In this document: piece after piece, positions 8,499 through 19,962 of the stretch
Layout: each line of letters starts with the position of its first letter
How positions within the stretch are numbered: the stretch's first letter is position 1
DNA from: Methylobacterium sp. J-088
Lineage (GTDB): Bacteria; Pseudomonadota; Alphaproteobacteria; Rhizobiales; Beijerinckiaceae
Assembly (NCBI RefSeq): GCF_022829295.1
Contig: NZ_JAKSYH010000136.1
Location: 62,001-126,000 of the forward strand
Length of the DNA stretch: 64,000 nt
Direction of reading: 5' to 3'
Made by a program: the position numbers and the translations under genes
The notes under the pieces: generated by a model
The model's database searches: none
What the model was told of the DNA's origin: nothing
The model's input: the letters and a program-made list of their open reading frames with translations, nothing else

Positions 8499-9707
8499 AT
8501 GACGGACGCCTTCATCTACGACCATGTGCGCACGCCCCGCGGGCGCGGCAAGGCGGATGGCTCCCTGCACGAAGTCACCGCGTTGCGCCTCGCCGAGACG
8601 GCCCTGCGTGCCCTCAAGGATCGCACCGGGCTCGATACCCACCTCGTGGACGACGTGATTCTGGGCTGCGTCGATCCGGTGGGCGAGGCGGGCGGCGACA
8701 TCGCCCGGGCGGCGGCCCTCGTGGCCGATTACGGCGCCCATGTGCCCGGTGTACAGATCAACCGGTTCTGCGCCTCCGGCCTCGACGCCGTGAACTTCGC
8801 GGCCGCGCAGGTCATGAGCGGCCAGCACGCGATGGCGGTGGGCGGCGGTGTCGAATCGATGAGCCGCATCGGCATCGGCGCGTCGGGCGGTGCCTGGCCG
8901 GTGGATCCGGCGATCGCGATCAAATCCTACTTCATGCCCCAGGGTGTCTCGGCCGACCTGATCGCCACCAAGTACGGCTTCACCCGGGACGATTGCGACG
9001 CCTACGCGGTCCGCTCCCAGGAGCGGGCGGCGAAGTCCTGGGGGGAGGGGCTGTTCGACGGCTCCGTGGTCCCGGTGCGCGACGTGAACGGCATCACCCT
9101 GCTGGACCGCGACGAGCACATGCGCCCCGGCACCGACATGCAGTCGCTCGCCGCGCTGAAGGCCTCCTTCGTGCAGATGGGCCAGATGGGCGGGTTCGAC
9201 GCCGTGGCGACCGACGCGCATCCCGATGTCGAGGTGGTCGACCACGTCCACCACGCCGGCAATTCCTCCGGCATCGTGGACGGCGCGGCGGCCGTGCTGG
9301 TGGGCTCGAAAGCGGCCGGCGAGGCGGCGGGCCTGCGTCCGCGCGCACGCATCCGGGCGTTTGCCAATATCGGCTCCGACCCCGCCCTGATGCTCACCGG
9401 CCCGGTCGACGTCACCCGGAAGGTCCTCTCCAGGGCCGGGATGAGCGTGTCGGACATCGACCTGTTCGAGGTGAACGAGGCTTTCGCGGCGGTGGTCCTG
9501 CGCTTCTGCCAGGCCTTCGACCTCGATCCGGAGGCCGTGAACGTCAACGGCGGCGCGATCGCGCTCGGTCATCCGCTCGGCGCGACCGGCGCGATGATCC
9601 TCGGCACGGCCCTCGACGAGCTGGAGCGCACCGGCAAGGAGCGGGCGCTGATCACGCTGTGCATCGGCGCCGGCATGGGCACCGCGACGATCATCGAGCG
9701 GGTTTGA
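8499..9707 (+). CDS. acetyl-CoA C-acyltransferase (thiolase)
   Basis: Thiolase-superfamily enzyme of 402 aa that catalyses thiolytic cleavage of 3-ketoacyl-CoA or the reverse condensation. The nucleophilic cysteine lies in [13 protein letters not shown], the C-terminal His motif in [18 protein letters not shown], and the second active cysteine in [10 protein letters not shown]. The ATG at 8499 follows GGGGAG by 5 bases. A fused hydratase/dehydrogenase lies 1.5 kb downstream on the same strand, so a beta-oxidation role (FadA-like) is likely. A biosynthetic acetoacetyl-CoA thiolase cannot be excluded from sequence alone. Confidence 0.9.
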   Translation: MTDAFIYDHVRTPRGRGKADGSLHEVTALRLAETALRALKDRTGLDTHLVDDVILGCVDPVGEAGGDIARAAALVADYGAHVPGVQINRFCASGLDAVNFAAAQVMSGQHAMAVGGGVESMSRIGIGASGGAWPVDPAIAIKSYFMPQGVSADLIATKYGFTRDDCDAYAVRSQERAAKSWGEGLFDGSVVPVRDVNGITLLDRDEHMRPGTDMQSLAALKASFVQMGQMGGFDAVATDAHPDVEVVDHVHHAGNSSGIVDGAAAVLVGSKAAGEAAGLRPRARIRAFANIGSDPALMLTGPVDVTRKVLSRAGMSVSDIDLFEVNEAFAAVVLRFCQAFDLDPEAVNVNGGAIALGHPLGATGAMILGTALDELERTGKERALITLCIGAGMGTATIIERV

Positions 9708-9811
9708 CGGGTCCATGTCCGGACGCGGTGTTGCGCCGCTCCCCAAAGATCGGGAACGCTGCTAGAGGCGCGGGCGACGTTCAGCCCGCATCCGGGCTGG
9801 ACGATAAGACC

Positions 9812-10342
9812 ATGGGAGACAAGCCCTTGAACCGCCTGATCGCGACGCTGTGCCTTGGCGTCACTCTTAGCCTGCCGCTCGCTGCCCACGCCGATGAGGC
9901 AGCGGACCGCGTCGCCACGGCCACGACCCTGGTGAACAAAACCCTGATCAAGAACCTGCAGACCGGCTTCAACGTCGCGCTGGAAAAGACCGTCGCGCCG
10001 ATGCCGGAGGCTCGGGCGGAATCCGTGCGCAAGGAACTCAACGACGAGTTCGAGAAGCAGCGCAAGATCATGGTTGAGGGACTGTCGAAGGAATACGCGG
10101 AGAAGTTCAGCCTCGCCGAGCTGAAGCATCTCGACGAGATCTATTCCGATCCGACCTACCTCAAGTTCCAGACCATGAACGCCGATCCGAATTCCGCTGC
10201 GACGGCGATCTCGCAGAATTCGGTCACCAAGCTGTTGAACATGCTGGCGGTGGCCTCGGCCACAGACAACGCACCGAAGGCCGGCGCGCCGCCAATGCCG
10301 CCGATGCCGCCCGCTGCGGCGCCCGTCCCGGCTCCGAAGTAA
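9812..10342 (+). CDS. exported DUF2059-like protein
   Basis: A 176 aa protein with an N-terminal signal peptide ([22 protein letters not shown], cleavage expected after AHA). A helical domain around residues 45-130 has the pattern of DUF2059 ([21 protein letters not shown]). The last 25 residues are proline/alanine-rich ([17 protein letters not shown]). The ATG at 9812 precedes the signal peptide directly. It is likely periplasmic. The function of DUF2059 is unknown; neighbouring fatty-acid genes do not settle it. Confidence 0.75.
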   Translation: MGDKPLNRLIATLCLGVTLSLPLAAHADEAADRVATATTLVNKTLIKNLQTGFNVALEKTVAPMPEARAESVRKELNDEFEKQRKIMVEGLSKEYAEKFSLAELKHLDEIYSDPTYLKFQTMNADPNSAATAISQNSVTKLLNMLAVASATDNAPKAGAPPMPPMPPAAAPVPAPK

Positions 10343-10372
10343 GCGATGCCTGCCGCGCGCCCCCGGCTGGCC

Positions 10373-11152
10373 CTAGGCCGCGCGCGCGGCAGTCATGGGC
10401 GCGAAGCCGGTGACCGGGGGCAAGGCCTCCAGCATCGGCTTGGCGAAGTGGTAGCCCTGCATCAGGTCGATCCCGAGGGCGCGCAGGGCCTCGCGTTCCG
10501 CCGCGGTCTCGATGCCTTCTGCAAGAACCGTCACGTCGAGCGCCCGGGCGATCGCGACGACGCCGGACACGATGGCGTGGCGCCCGGCATCGGTGTCGAT
10601 GCCGCGGACCAGATCCATGTCGATCTTGATCAGGTCGGGCCGAAAATTCGCCAGCAGGCTCAACCCCGCGAAACCGGCGCCGAAATCGTCGAGCGCGGTC
10701 AGGAAGCCCTGCTTGCGATAGGCGGCAACGATGCGCTGCAGATGGGCGATATCGCGGAACCGCTCCTGCTCGGTAAACTCGAACATGAGGCGCTGATGCG
10801 CGAAGTCGACGCGCCGCGCCGCCTCCAGGGATGCGCGGATGCACGCGACCGGCTCGTAGACGGCGTTCGGCATGAAGTTGATCGAGAGCCGCGTGTCGCT
10901 CTCCCGCGGGAAGAGCCGGCCGGCGAGTTCGATCGCCCGGACTCGGGCGGCTTGGTCGAACTGGTAGCGGTTCTCGTCGGTGACGCGGCTGAGGATTGTC
11001 GGCGCCGGCTCCCCGTTCGGGCCCCGCACCAGGGCCTCGTAGGCCCAGACCGATCCCGTGCTGATGTCGACGATCGGCTGGAAGGCCATCGTGAAATCGA
11101 AATCGAGGGTGGTGCCGGCGCGGCAGGCGCGGCACCCGGTTTCCTTCGTCAT
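10373..11152 (-). CDS. EAL-domain cyclic-di-GMP phosphodiesterase
   Basis: A 259 aa stand-alone EAL protein expected to hydrolyse c-di-GMP to pGpG. Catalytic residues appear intact: E39 in EALVRG, N92 in INFMPN, E125 in FEFTE, the DDFGAG metal motif (155-160) with D155/D156, the following lysine in IKIDMD, and EGIET. There is no GGDEF, PAS or membrane segment. A short N-terminus with CRAC (residues 7-10) precedes the domain; the paired cysteines could be a redox or metal site, which is speculation. It is transcribed against the beta-oxidation genes on both sides. Confidence 0.88.
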   Translation of the reverse strand: MTKETGCRACRAGTTLDFDFTMAFQPIVDISTGSVWAYEALVRGPNGEPAPTILSRVTDENRYQFDQAARVRAIELAGRLFPRESDTRLSINFMPNAVYEPVACIRASLEAARRVDFAHQRLMFEFTEQERFRDIAHLQRIVAAYRKQGFLTALDDFGAGFAGLSLLANFRPDLIKIDMDLVRGIDTDAGRHAIVSGVVAIARALDVTVLAEGIETAAEREALRALGIDLMQGYHFAKPMLEALPPVTGFAPMTAARAA

Positions 11153-11265
11153 GACTGGCTTCCGTCGGTGCCCCCCGACCGGCGGACCGTGCCCGTTCGT
11201 ACTCTATACAACCTTAACGTAATTGCCTCGGTATCTTTCCGACATTGTCCTGGGAGGACGGCACC

Positions 11266-13467
11266 ATGACGCTGACCGATTTCCGGTTCGAGACCGATGC
11301 CGACGGCATCGCCCTGGCGACCTGGGACATGCCTGGCCGGTCGATGAACGTCATCACCGAGGGCGTGATGGATCAGCTTGAGCAGATCATCGAGCAGGTC
11401 GTCTCCGATGCCGCCATCAAAGGCTGCGTCATTGCCACCGGCAAGGACAACTTCTCTGGCGGCGCCGACCTGACCATGCTCCAGGGCCTGGGCCTCGCCT
11501 ATGAGAAGCTCAAAGCCGAGCAGGGCGAGGAGGTGGCGATGCGCCATTTCTTCGAGGCGTCCCGGCGCCTGTCGCTGCTGTTCCGGAGGCTGGAGACCTG
11601 CGGCAAGCCCTTCGCGGCCGCGATCCACGGTCTGTGCCTCGGCGGCGCCTTCGAGTTGGCCCTGTCATGCCACCACCGGGTCGCATCGGACGACGCGAAG
11701 ACGCGGGTCGGCCTGCCGGAGATCAAGGTCGGTCTGTTCCCGGGCGGCGGCGGCACGCAGCGCGTGGCGCGTCTGATGCAGACGGGCGACGCCCTCCAGA
11801 TGCTGTTCAAGGGTGAGCAGATCCGCGCGCCGATGGCCAAGGGCATGGGGCTGGTCCACGCGGTGGCGCCGCAGGCCGAGATCGTGGAGCGCGCGAAGGC
11901 CTGGATCCGCGAGGGTGGATCGGCGGTGGCGCCCTGGGACGTGCCGAAGTTCAAGGCGCCGTCCGGCAAGGTCTACTCGCCCGCCGGCATGATGATCTGG
12001 CCGCCGGCCAACGCGATCTACCGGCGCGAGACCCACGACAACTACCCCGCCGCCAAGGCGATCCTGGCCTCGGTGTACGAGGGTCTGCAACTGCCGATGG
12101 ATCTCGCCCTGCGGGTGGAGAGCCGGTACTTCGCGCATATCCTGCGCAGCAAGGAAGCGGCGGCGATGATCCGCACGCTGTTCATCTCCATGGGCGAGCT
12201 GAACAAGGGCGCGCGCCGTCCGAAGGACGTGCCGGCCAGCACCCTGAGCAAGGTCGGCGTGATCGGCGCCGGCTTCATGGGCGCGGGCGTCGCCTATGTC
12301 ACCGCCCAGGCTGGAATCGACGTGGTTCTGGTCGACCAGTCGGTCGAAGCCGCCGAGAAGGGCAAGGCCTACGCCCACACGCTGATCACCGGCCAGATCA
12401 ACAAGGGCCGCGCCAAGACCGCCGATCGCGATGCGCTGCTCGGCCGCATCCAGGCCACCTCCGATTATGCCGAACTGGCGGATTGCGACCTCGTGATCGA
12501 GGCGGTGTTCGAGGATCCGAAGGTGAAGGCCGAGGTGATCCGGAAGGTCGAGGCGGTGATCCGCCCGGACGCCATCTTCGCCTCCAACACATCGACGCTG
12601 CCGATCACCGGGCTCGCCATGAGCGCACAGCGGCCCGACCAGTTCGTGGGCATCCACTTCTTCTCGCCGGTCGAGAAAATGATGCTGGTCGAGATCATCA
12701 AGGGCGAGGCGACCGGCGACCGGGCGCTTGCTACGGCCCTCGACTACGTGCGGCTGATCAAGAAGACCCCGATCGTCGTCAACGACGCCCGCGGCTTCTT
12801 CGCCAACCGCTGCGTCGGTGCCTACATCCTCGAAGGCCACAAGATGCTGGCCGAGGGCGTACCGCCGGCCATGATCGAGAGCGCCGGCCGCCAGGCGGGC
12901 ATGCCGGTCGGACCCCTCTCGCTCAACGACGAGGTCGCCCTCGATCTCGTGCTCAAGATCGCCAAGGCCACCGAGGCGCAGGTCGGAGCCGGCGCCGTCG
13001 ATCCGGCGCAGAAGGCGATTCTGTCGGAGCTGGTGGAGAAGCAGGGCCGCCTTGGCCGGAAAAACAGCAAGGGCTTCTACGATTATCCCGAGGGTGGGCC
13101 GAAGCGCCTCTGGCCCGGTCTGAAGAACCTGCAGCCGAACCGGCTTGATCCCGAAGCGGTCGATTTCAACGAGTTGAAGCAGCGGCTTCTCGTGGTCCAG
13201 GCCCTGGAGGCTGCCCGCACCGTCGGTGAGGGCGTCGTCACGGACCCGCGCGAGGCGGATGTCGGGTCGATCCTGGGCTTCGGCTTCGCACCGTTCACCG
13301 GGGGCGCGCTGTCCTACATCGACTTCATGGGTGCGGCGACCTTTGTCGATCTGGCCCGGTCGCTGGAGGCCGAGCATGGCCCACGCTTTGCCGTGCCCGA
13401 CACCCTCGCCGCGATGGCCGAGCGCGGCGGCACCTTCTACGGGGAGGCCCAGAAGCGCGCAGCCTGA
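11266..13467 (+). CDS. fadJ: 3-hydroxyacyl-CoA dehydrogenase/enoyl-CoA hydratase fusion
   Basis: Bifunctional beta-oxidation enzyme of 733 aa. The N-terminal crotonase domain (about 1-200) has FSGGADLTML and HGLCLGGAFELALSCHHRVA for oxyanion-hole binding. The NAD-binding 3-hydroxyacyl-CoA dehydrogenase domain begins near 328 with VGVIGAGFMGAG and contains FASNTSTLPIT and GIHFFSPVEKMMLVEI. Two C-terminal dehydrogenase repeats follow. The start at 11266 has a GGGAGG site 8 bases upstream. It probably works with the thiolase at 8499. FadJ rather than FadB is chosen by size and resemblance; the distinction is tentative. Confidence 0.9.
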   Translation: MTLTDFRFETDADGIALATWDMPGRSMNVITEGVMDQLEQIIEQVVSDAAIKGCVIATGKDNFSGGADLTMLQGLGLAYEKLKAEQGEEVAMRHFFEASRRLSLLFRRLETCGKPFAAAIHGLCLGGAFELALSCHHRVASDDAKTRVGLPEIKVGLFPGGGGTQRVARLMQTGDALQMLFKGEQIRAPMAKGMGLVHAVAPQAEIVERAKAWIREGGSAVAPWDVPKFKAPSGKVYSPAGMMIWPPANAIYRRETHDNYPAAKAILASVYEGLQLPMDLALRVESRYFAHILRSKEAAAMIRTLFISMGELNKGARRPKDVPASTLSKVGVIGAGFMGAGVAYVTAQAGIDVVLVDQSVEAAEKGKAYAHTLITGQINKGRAKTADRDALLGRIQATSDYAELADCDLVIEAVFEDPKVKAEVIRKVEAVIRPDAIFASNTSTLPITGLAMSAQRPDQFVGIHFFSPVEKMMLVEIIKGEATGDRALATALDYVRLIKKTPIVVNDARGFFANRCVGAYILEGHKMLAEGVPPAMIESAGRQAGMPVGPLSLNDEVALDLVLKIAKATEAQVGAGAVDPAQKAILSELVEKQGRLGRKNSKGFYDYPEGGPKRLWPGLKNLQPNRLDPEAVDFNELKQRLLVVQALEAARTVGEGVVTDPREADVGSILGFGFAPFTGGALSYIDFMGAATFVDLARSLEAEHGPRFAVPDTLAAMAERGGTFYGEAQKRAA

Positions 13468-13469
13468 GA

Positions 13470-14414
13470 TCAGCTAGCCGGACGCCGAGGAACGGCGTCC
13501 GGCAGCACGGCGAGTTCCTCCAGCAGGACCGCCCGGGCGCAGGCGCCGAAGGCCCGCATCAAGCGTCCCCGCGCGTGATCGGGCGGGAACAGCAGCGCGA
13601 AATGCACCGGCAGCGCGGGGGTGAAGGGCCGGATCGCGATCGGTGAGACCTTCGCCTCCTCGTGGGCGGCCAGCGGATTCATCACGCTGACGCCCAGCCC
13701 AGCCGAGACGAGGGTGCAGATCGAGGCGCCGAGACCGGCCTCGGCGGTGATGGTCAGCGGAATGCCCGCCGCGTCGAAGACCGCCTCGGTCCGAACGCGC
13801 AGGGCGCTGCCGAGTGAGGTGGCGACGAAGGGCACGCCGCGAAAATCCTCCGGTCCGAGCGCGGCGCGGTCCGCAAGCGGGTGGTCCTGGGGTAGCACCG
13901 CCACGCAGGCCCGGGTCTCGACATGATCGAGTCTGCCCTCCGGAACGTCGCCGTAGAGCATCGTGAGTGCGGCGTCGCAGAAGCCGGTGGCGATCCAGTG
14001 GTCCACGGTCTCGTCGTCGCCGGAATGGATCGCCACGATCACGTCCGGATGCGCAACCCGGAAGCGCACCACGGCCCGCGCCAGGAGGCCCCCGGCCAGC
14101 CGGGGCATCGCGGCGACGCGCAACCGTTCGGCACCGAAGGCGCGGATCCGCGTGGCCGCCGCCTCCAGGCTGGTGAGGCCCACGAAGGCCCGCTCCACCT
14201 CGGCGTGGAAGCGCGTGCCGTCCAGGGAGGGTATGACGCGGCTGCCGCTGCGGTCGAACAGCGGCAGACCGGTGATCGCCTCGAGCTGCGCGATCAAGCG
14301 GCTCACCTGCGGTTGCGACGTGTGGAGCCGCCGGCTCGCCTCGGTCATGGACCCCGTGACCATCACCGCCCGGAACGCCTCGATGTGCCGGAAGGTCATG
14401 CGCCGTGCGGCCAT
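13470..14414 (-). CDS. LysR-family transcriptional regulator
   Basis: A 314 aa LTTR. The N-terminal winged helix-turn-helix (residues 5-65) contains FRHIEAFRAVMVTGSMTEAS and SQPQVSRLIAQLE. The C-terminal effector domain covers about 95-300. The protein resembles regulators of amino-acid or opine uptake and catabolism. It is divergent from the binding-protein gene at 14531, and the 116 bp between them probably holds its operator, so it likely controls the binding protein and perhaps the aldolase. The ligand is not evident. Confidence 0.9.
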   Translation of the reverse strand: MAARRMTFRHIEAFRAVMVTGSMTEASRRLHTSQPQVSRLIAQLEAITGLPLFDRSGSRVIPSLDGTRFHAEVERAFVGLTSLEAAATRIRAFGAERLRVAAMPRLAGGLLARAVVRFRVAHPDVIVAIHSGDDETVDHWIATGFCDAALTMLYGDVPEGRLDHVETRACVAVLPQDHPLADRAALGPEDFRGVPFVATSLGSALRVRTEAVFDAAGIPLTITAEAGLGASICTLVSAGLGVSVMNPLAAHEEAKVSPIAIRPFTPALPVHFALLFPPDHARGRLMRAFGACARAVLLEELAVLPDAVPRRPAS

Positions 14415-14530
14415 ATCAGATCCGTATGCTGGGGCTGGAAATCGACATTGGACGCCGGCGCGCCGCCGCCCCTAGGATCAGCCGGCAAAGTTTGAGACGC
14501 AGAGTCTGGCATAATCAGGGGGATTGGATC

Positions 14531-15439
14531 GTGTCGAGGACGCTTTCGCTCATTGGGGCCGCATTGTGCTGGGCCGGGCTCGCCGCGCCGTCGATTGCGG
14601 AGGGGCGCCTCGACAAGCTCCGCGCCACCGGCCAGATCAGCCTCGGCTTCCCGGACGCGTCGCCGCCCTTCGGCTTCCTCGACAAGGATGCCAAGCCGGT
14701 CGGCTATTCGCTGGAGATATGCGAGCACGTCGCGCAGAAGCTCAAGGCGGCGCTGGACCTGCCCAAGCTCGACATCCGCCACGTGCCGGTGATGTCGGCG
14801 ACGCGGATCCCGCTGATCAACAACGGCACGATCGATCTCGAATGCGGCACCGCCAGCAACCTGCCGGAGCGGCACAAGCTGATCGCGTTCGCGCCGACCA
14901 CCTTCGTGGCGCAGGTGGTGCTGACGGCCAGGAAGGACTCGCCGGTCGACGTGAACGACATCGCCTCGTTCCGTGGCAAGGCGATCTCGGCCCAGGCGGG
15001 CGGTGAGACCCAGCGCGTCGCGACGCGGATCAACGTCCGCGACAAGCTCGACATTCAGGTGATGCCCGCCAAGGACACCGCGGAAGTCTTTCTGCTGTTG
15101 GAGACCGGCCGCGCCGTGGGGACGATCAACGACGATGCCCTGGCACATGCCACGGTGGCGGGCGCCAAGCGGCCGGGCGATTACAAGATCGGCACCCAGG
15201 GGCTGGAATTCGCGCCCTACGGCATTCTGGAGCCGAAGGACGATCCGGCCTTCAAGGCGGCCGTCGACAAGGCCGTGGTCGAGCTGATCCAGGACGGCAC
15301 CGTGGCGCGTCTCTACAGCCGCTATTTCGAGCAGCCGATCCCGCCGAGGGGCATCAACCTTGAGCTGCCGATGAGCGACGTGCTGAAGCGCGCCCTGGCC
15401 AACCCGACCGATTCCGGTGACGAGGCCGCCTATCGATAG
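14531..15439 (+). CDS. amino-acid ABC transporter substrate-binding protein, GltI-like
   Basis: Periplasmic binding protein of family 3, 302 aa, with an N-terminal signal peptide (TLSLIGAALCWAGLAAPSIAEG). GQISLGFPDASPPFGFLD and KPVGYSLEICEHVAQKL are the lobe-1 signature, and TIDLECGTASNLPERHKL resembles glutamate/aspartate binders. The start is taken as GTG 14531, which places the signal peptide at the N-terminus; no ATG fits. No permease or ATPase genes follow, so it must pair with components elsewhere or act as an orphan receptor. It is divergent from the LysR gene. Confidence 0.85.
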   Translation: MSRTLSLIGAALCWAGLAAPSIAEGRLDKLRATGQISLGFPDASPPFGFLDKDAKPVGYSLEICEHVAQKLKAALDLPKLDIRHVPVMSATRIPLINNGTIDLECGTASNLPERHKLIAFAPTTFVAQVVLTARKDSPVDVNDIASFRGKAISAQAGGETQRVATRINVRDKLDIQVMPAKDTAEVFLLLETGRAVGTINDDALAHATVAGAKRPGDYKIGTQGLEFAPYGILEPKDDPAFKAAVDKAVVELIQDGTVARLYSRYFEQPIPPRGINLELPMSDVLKRALANPTDSGDEAAYR

Positions 15440-15459
15440 GCCGCCCGGAAGGTATTCAG

Positions 15460-16521
15460 ATGCACACCGACATGAACGCGGCAGCCGAAGCGTCCGACAC
15501 TGTGGACCTGCGCAGCGATACGGTCACCCGGCCGACCGAAGCCATGTACGCGCGTATGCGCTCGGCGCCGCTGGGCGATGACGGGCTCGACGCCGACCCG
15601 ACCGCGCGGGCGCTGGAGGAGACAGCGGCTGCGATGCTGGGCAAGGCCGCCGGCCTGTTCGTGCCGAGCTGCACGATGGGCAACCTCCTGGCGATCCTGG
15701 CGCAGGTTCAGCGCAGCGAGCAGGTGCTGCTCGAAGCGCAGGCCCACATGCTCAACACCGAGCGCGGGGCCGCGACCCTCACGGGGACCTTCCTGCTCGG
15801 GATCCAGGGCTCAGATGGCGCCATGGATCTCGACCGTCTGGAGGCGGCGCTGCACCCTTCGGCGAGTCCGCTCCGCACCGCGATGATCGCGGTCGAGACC
15901 TCGCACAACGCGGCCGGCGGAACGGTGCTGCCGCCCGCCCACATGGCGGCATTGGCCGACATCGCCCGCAAGCGCGGCATCCCGGTCCATCTCGACGGAG
16001 CGCGCCTGTTCAACGCCGCGATCCATCTCGGTGTCCCGCCGGCTGATCTCACCGCGCATGTCGATACGGTCTCGCTCTGCCTGTCGAAGGGTTTGAGCGC
16101 GCCGATGGGTGCGGTGCTGGCCGGCGACGCCCCGGTCATCGCGACGGCCCGGCGCCTCCGCAAGATGATCGGCGGAACCCAGCGACAGGTGGGAATCGTG
16201 GCGGCGGCGGGTCTTGAGGCGATCACCGCCATGGGTGCGCAGCTGGACGAGGATCACGCGCGGGCCCGGCAGCTCAGCGACGGGCTGAACGCGCTGGGGC
16301 CACGCCTGTCTGCGAGTGTGCCGCAAACCAACATCGTACAGGTCGATTTGGCGCGAACCGGCCGCGACAGCGCCCACTGGGTCGAGGCGCTCGATGCGGC
16401 GGGAACCCGCACCCGGCCCCTGGGCTCGACGCGGCTGCGCCTCGTCACGCACCGGCACATCACGGTCGCCGATATCGAGCGCGCCGTCGCGGCCTTCCGG
16501 GTCTGCCTCGACGCAGCGTGA
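15460..16521 (+). CDS. ltaE: low-specificity L-threonine aldolase
   Basis: PLP enzyme (fold type I, beta-eliminating lyase family), 353 aa, cleaving L-threonine or L-allo-threonine to glycine and acetaldehyde. Family marks are VDLRSDTVTRPT at the N-terminus and PVHLDGARLFNAA for PLP contact. SLCLSKGLSAPMGAVLAG contains the Schiff-base lysine (K210). It starts 20 bases after the binding-protein gene and probably shares its transcript, suggesting uptake and use of a hydroxy-amino acid. The exact substrate range cannot be read from sequence. Confidence 0.9.
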   Translation: MHTDMNAAAEASDTVDLRSDTVTRPTEAMYARMRSAPLGDDGLDADPTARALEETAAAMLGKAAGLFVPSCTMGNLLAILAQVQRSEQVLLEAQAHMLNTERGAATLTGTFLLGIQGSDGAMDLDRLEAALHPSASPLRTAMIAVETSHNAAGGTVLPPAHMAALADIARKRGIPVHLDGARLFNAAIHLGVPPADLTAHVDTVSLCLSKGLSAPMGAVLAGDAPVIATARRLRKMIGGTQRQVGIVAAAGLEAITAMGAQLDEDHARARQLSDGLNALGPRLSASVPQTNIVQVDLARTGRDSAHWVEALDAAGTRTRPLGSTRLRLVTHRHITVADIERAVAAFRVCLDAA

Positions 16522-16527
16522 TTCGCC

Positions 16528-17409
16528 TCAGGCCGCGCCCGCGATTCGCGCCTTCGCGCCGAGCATGCGGGCGAGCAGCACGACATCGGCGGCGTTGTCG
16601 GAGAGCAGGTCGGTGATGTCGCCGACCTCGAGCGCCTTCACGTGGCGGCAGCGCACCCCGAAGCGGCCGGCCGAGCAGGTGCAGCGCAGCAGCGGGCCGC
16701 CGGGCCGCTCCTCAAGACGCACGTCGTACCGGTTGCCGGTGGATCCCCGCATCGCGAAGCGGAGGGCTGTCGGCGCCTGCGGGAAGGCCGCCATCGCGCG
16801 CCCGCTGATCGCCCCAGGGGGCGCCCCGAGGGGCCGTCGGGGCACGGCAGGTCCGCCGACCGCCCGCGCGATCGGCAGGCCGAGCAAAGCGGCCAGCGCG
16901 TGAACGTCGGCGGCGTTCCGCTCGCGCATCGCCGCCAGCGCGATCTCCGCGCAGGCATAGGCGTCCTCGCCGGCATCGTGATGCTCGAAACGGATGCCCA
17001 GACGCCGCGCCACCTTGCCGAGCCCGCAGCCCTCCGGCCCTGGGAATACGCGGCGCGCCACCTGAACGGTACAGAGATAGGACAGATCCGGCACCGGCAG
17101 GCCGGCGCGCACCAGCCCGGCCCGCAGGACGCCGATATCGAAGCTCGCGTTATGCGCCAGGATGAGCCCGCGCCGCAGGTCGTCCAGATACGGTGCCATC
17201 GCGGTGGCGAAATCCGGCGCGTCGGCGACGTTGGACGGCAGGATACCGTGAACCCGGATGTTGCCGGGCGAGAAGCGCATCTCGGGCGGGCGGATCAGGT
17301 GGCTTTCCCGGCGCACGACCCGGCCGTCCGCGATCCAGGCGAGACCCACCGCGCAGGCGCTGTCGCGCCGCTCGTTGGCCGTCTCGAAGTCGAGGGCCAG
17401 GACCGTCAT
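16528..17409 (-). CDS. DEDDh 3'-5' exonuclease with C-terminal SWIM-type zinc motif
   Basis: The N-terminal part (1-165) is a DnaQ/epsilon-like exonuclease. LALDFETAN gives D7 and E9, AHNASFD gives D91, and HDAGEDA gives H144 and D149, so all catalytic positions are present. After a proline/arginine-rich linker the C-terminal part has LRCTCSAGRFGVRCRHVKAL, a CxC-x8-CxH pattern (C243, C245, C254, H256) matching the SWIM zinc motif. DnaQ relatives usually stop near 200 aa; here the protein is 293 aa. SWIM modules bind nucleic acid or protein, so a targeted repair or RNA-processing nuclease is inferred. It is downstream of ligA on the same strand. Confidence 0.82.
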   Translation of the reverse strand: MTVLALDFETANERRDSACAVGLAWIADGRVVRRESHLIRPPEMRFSPGNIRVHGILPSNVADAPDFATAMAPYLDDLRRGLILAHNASFDIGVLRAGLVRAGLPVPDLSYLCTVQVARRVFPGPEGCGLGKVARRLGIRFEHHDAGEDAYACAEIALAAMRERNAADVHALAALLGLPIARAVGGPAVPRRPLGAPPGAISGRAMAAFPQAPTALRFAMRGSTGNRYDVRLEERPGGPLLRCTCSAGRFGVRCRHVKALEVGDITDLLSDNAADVVLLARMLGAKARIAGAA

Positions 17410-17481
17410 CGGGGGGCAACCATGCCGGGCGGGAGTTCTCGGGCTGTTCCCCAGGAGGTCTAGGCCGCCCGGACTCCGGCA

Positions 17482-19923
<2,442 letters not shown>

Positions 19924-19962
19924 CTAGCGCATCGGCGGCGCGTCGGGAGTCGCCGTTTTCCC

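Noticed and set aside
11665-13377. 570-codon open frame antisense to the FadJ-like gene
   Set aside because: Same GC-driven shadow effect; no recognisable protein features.
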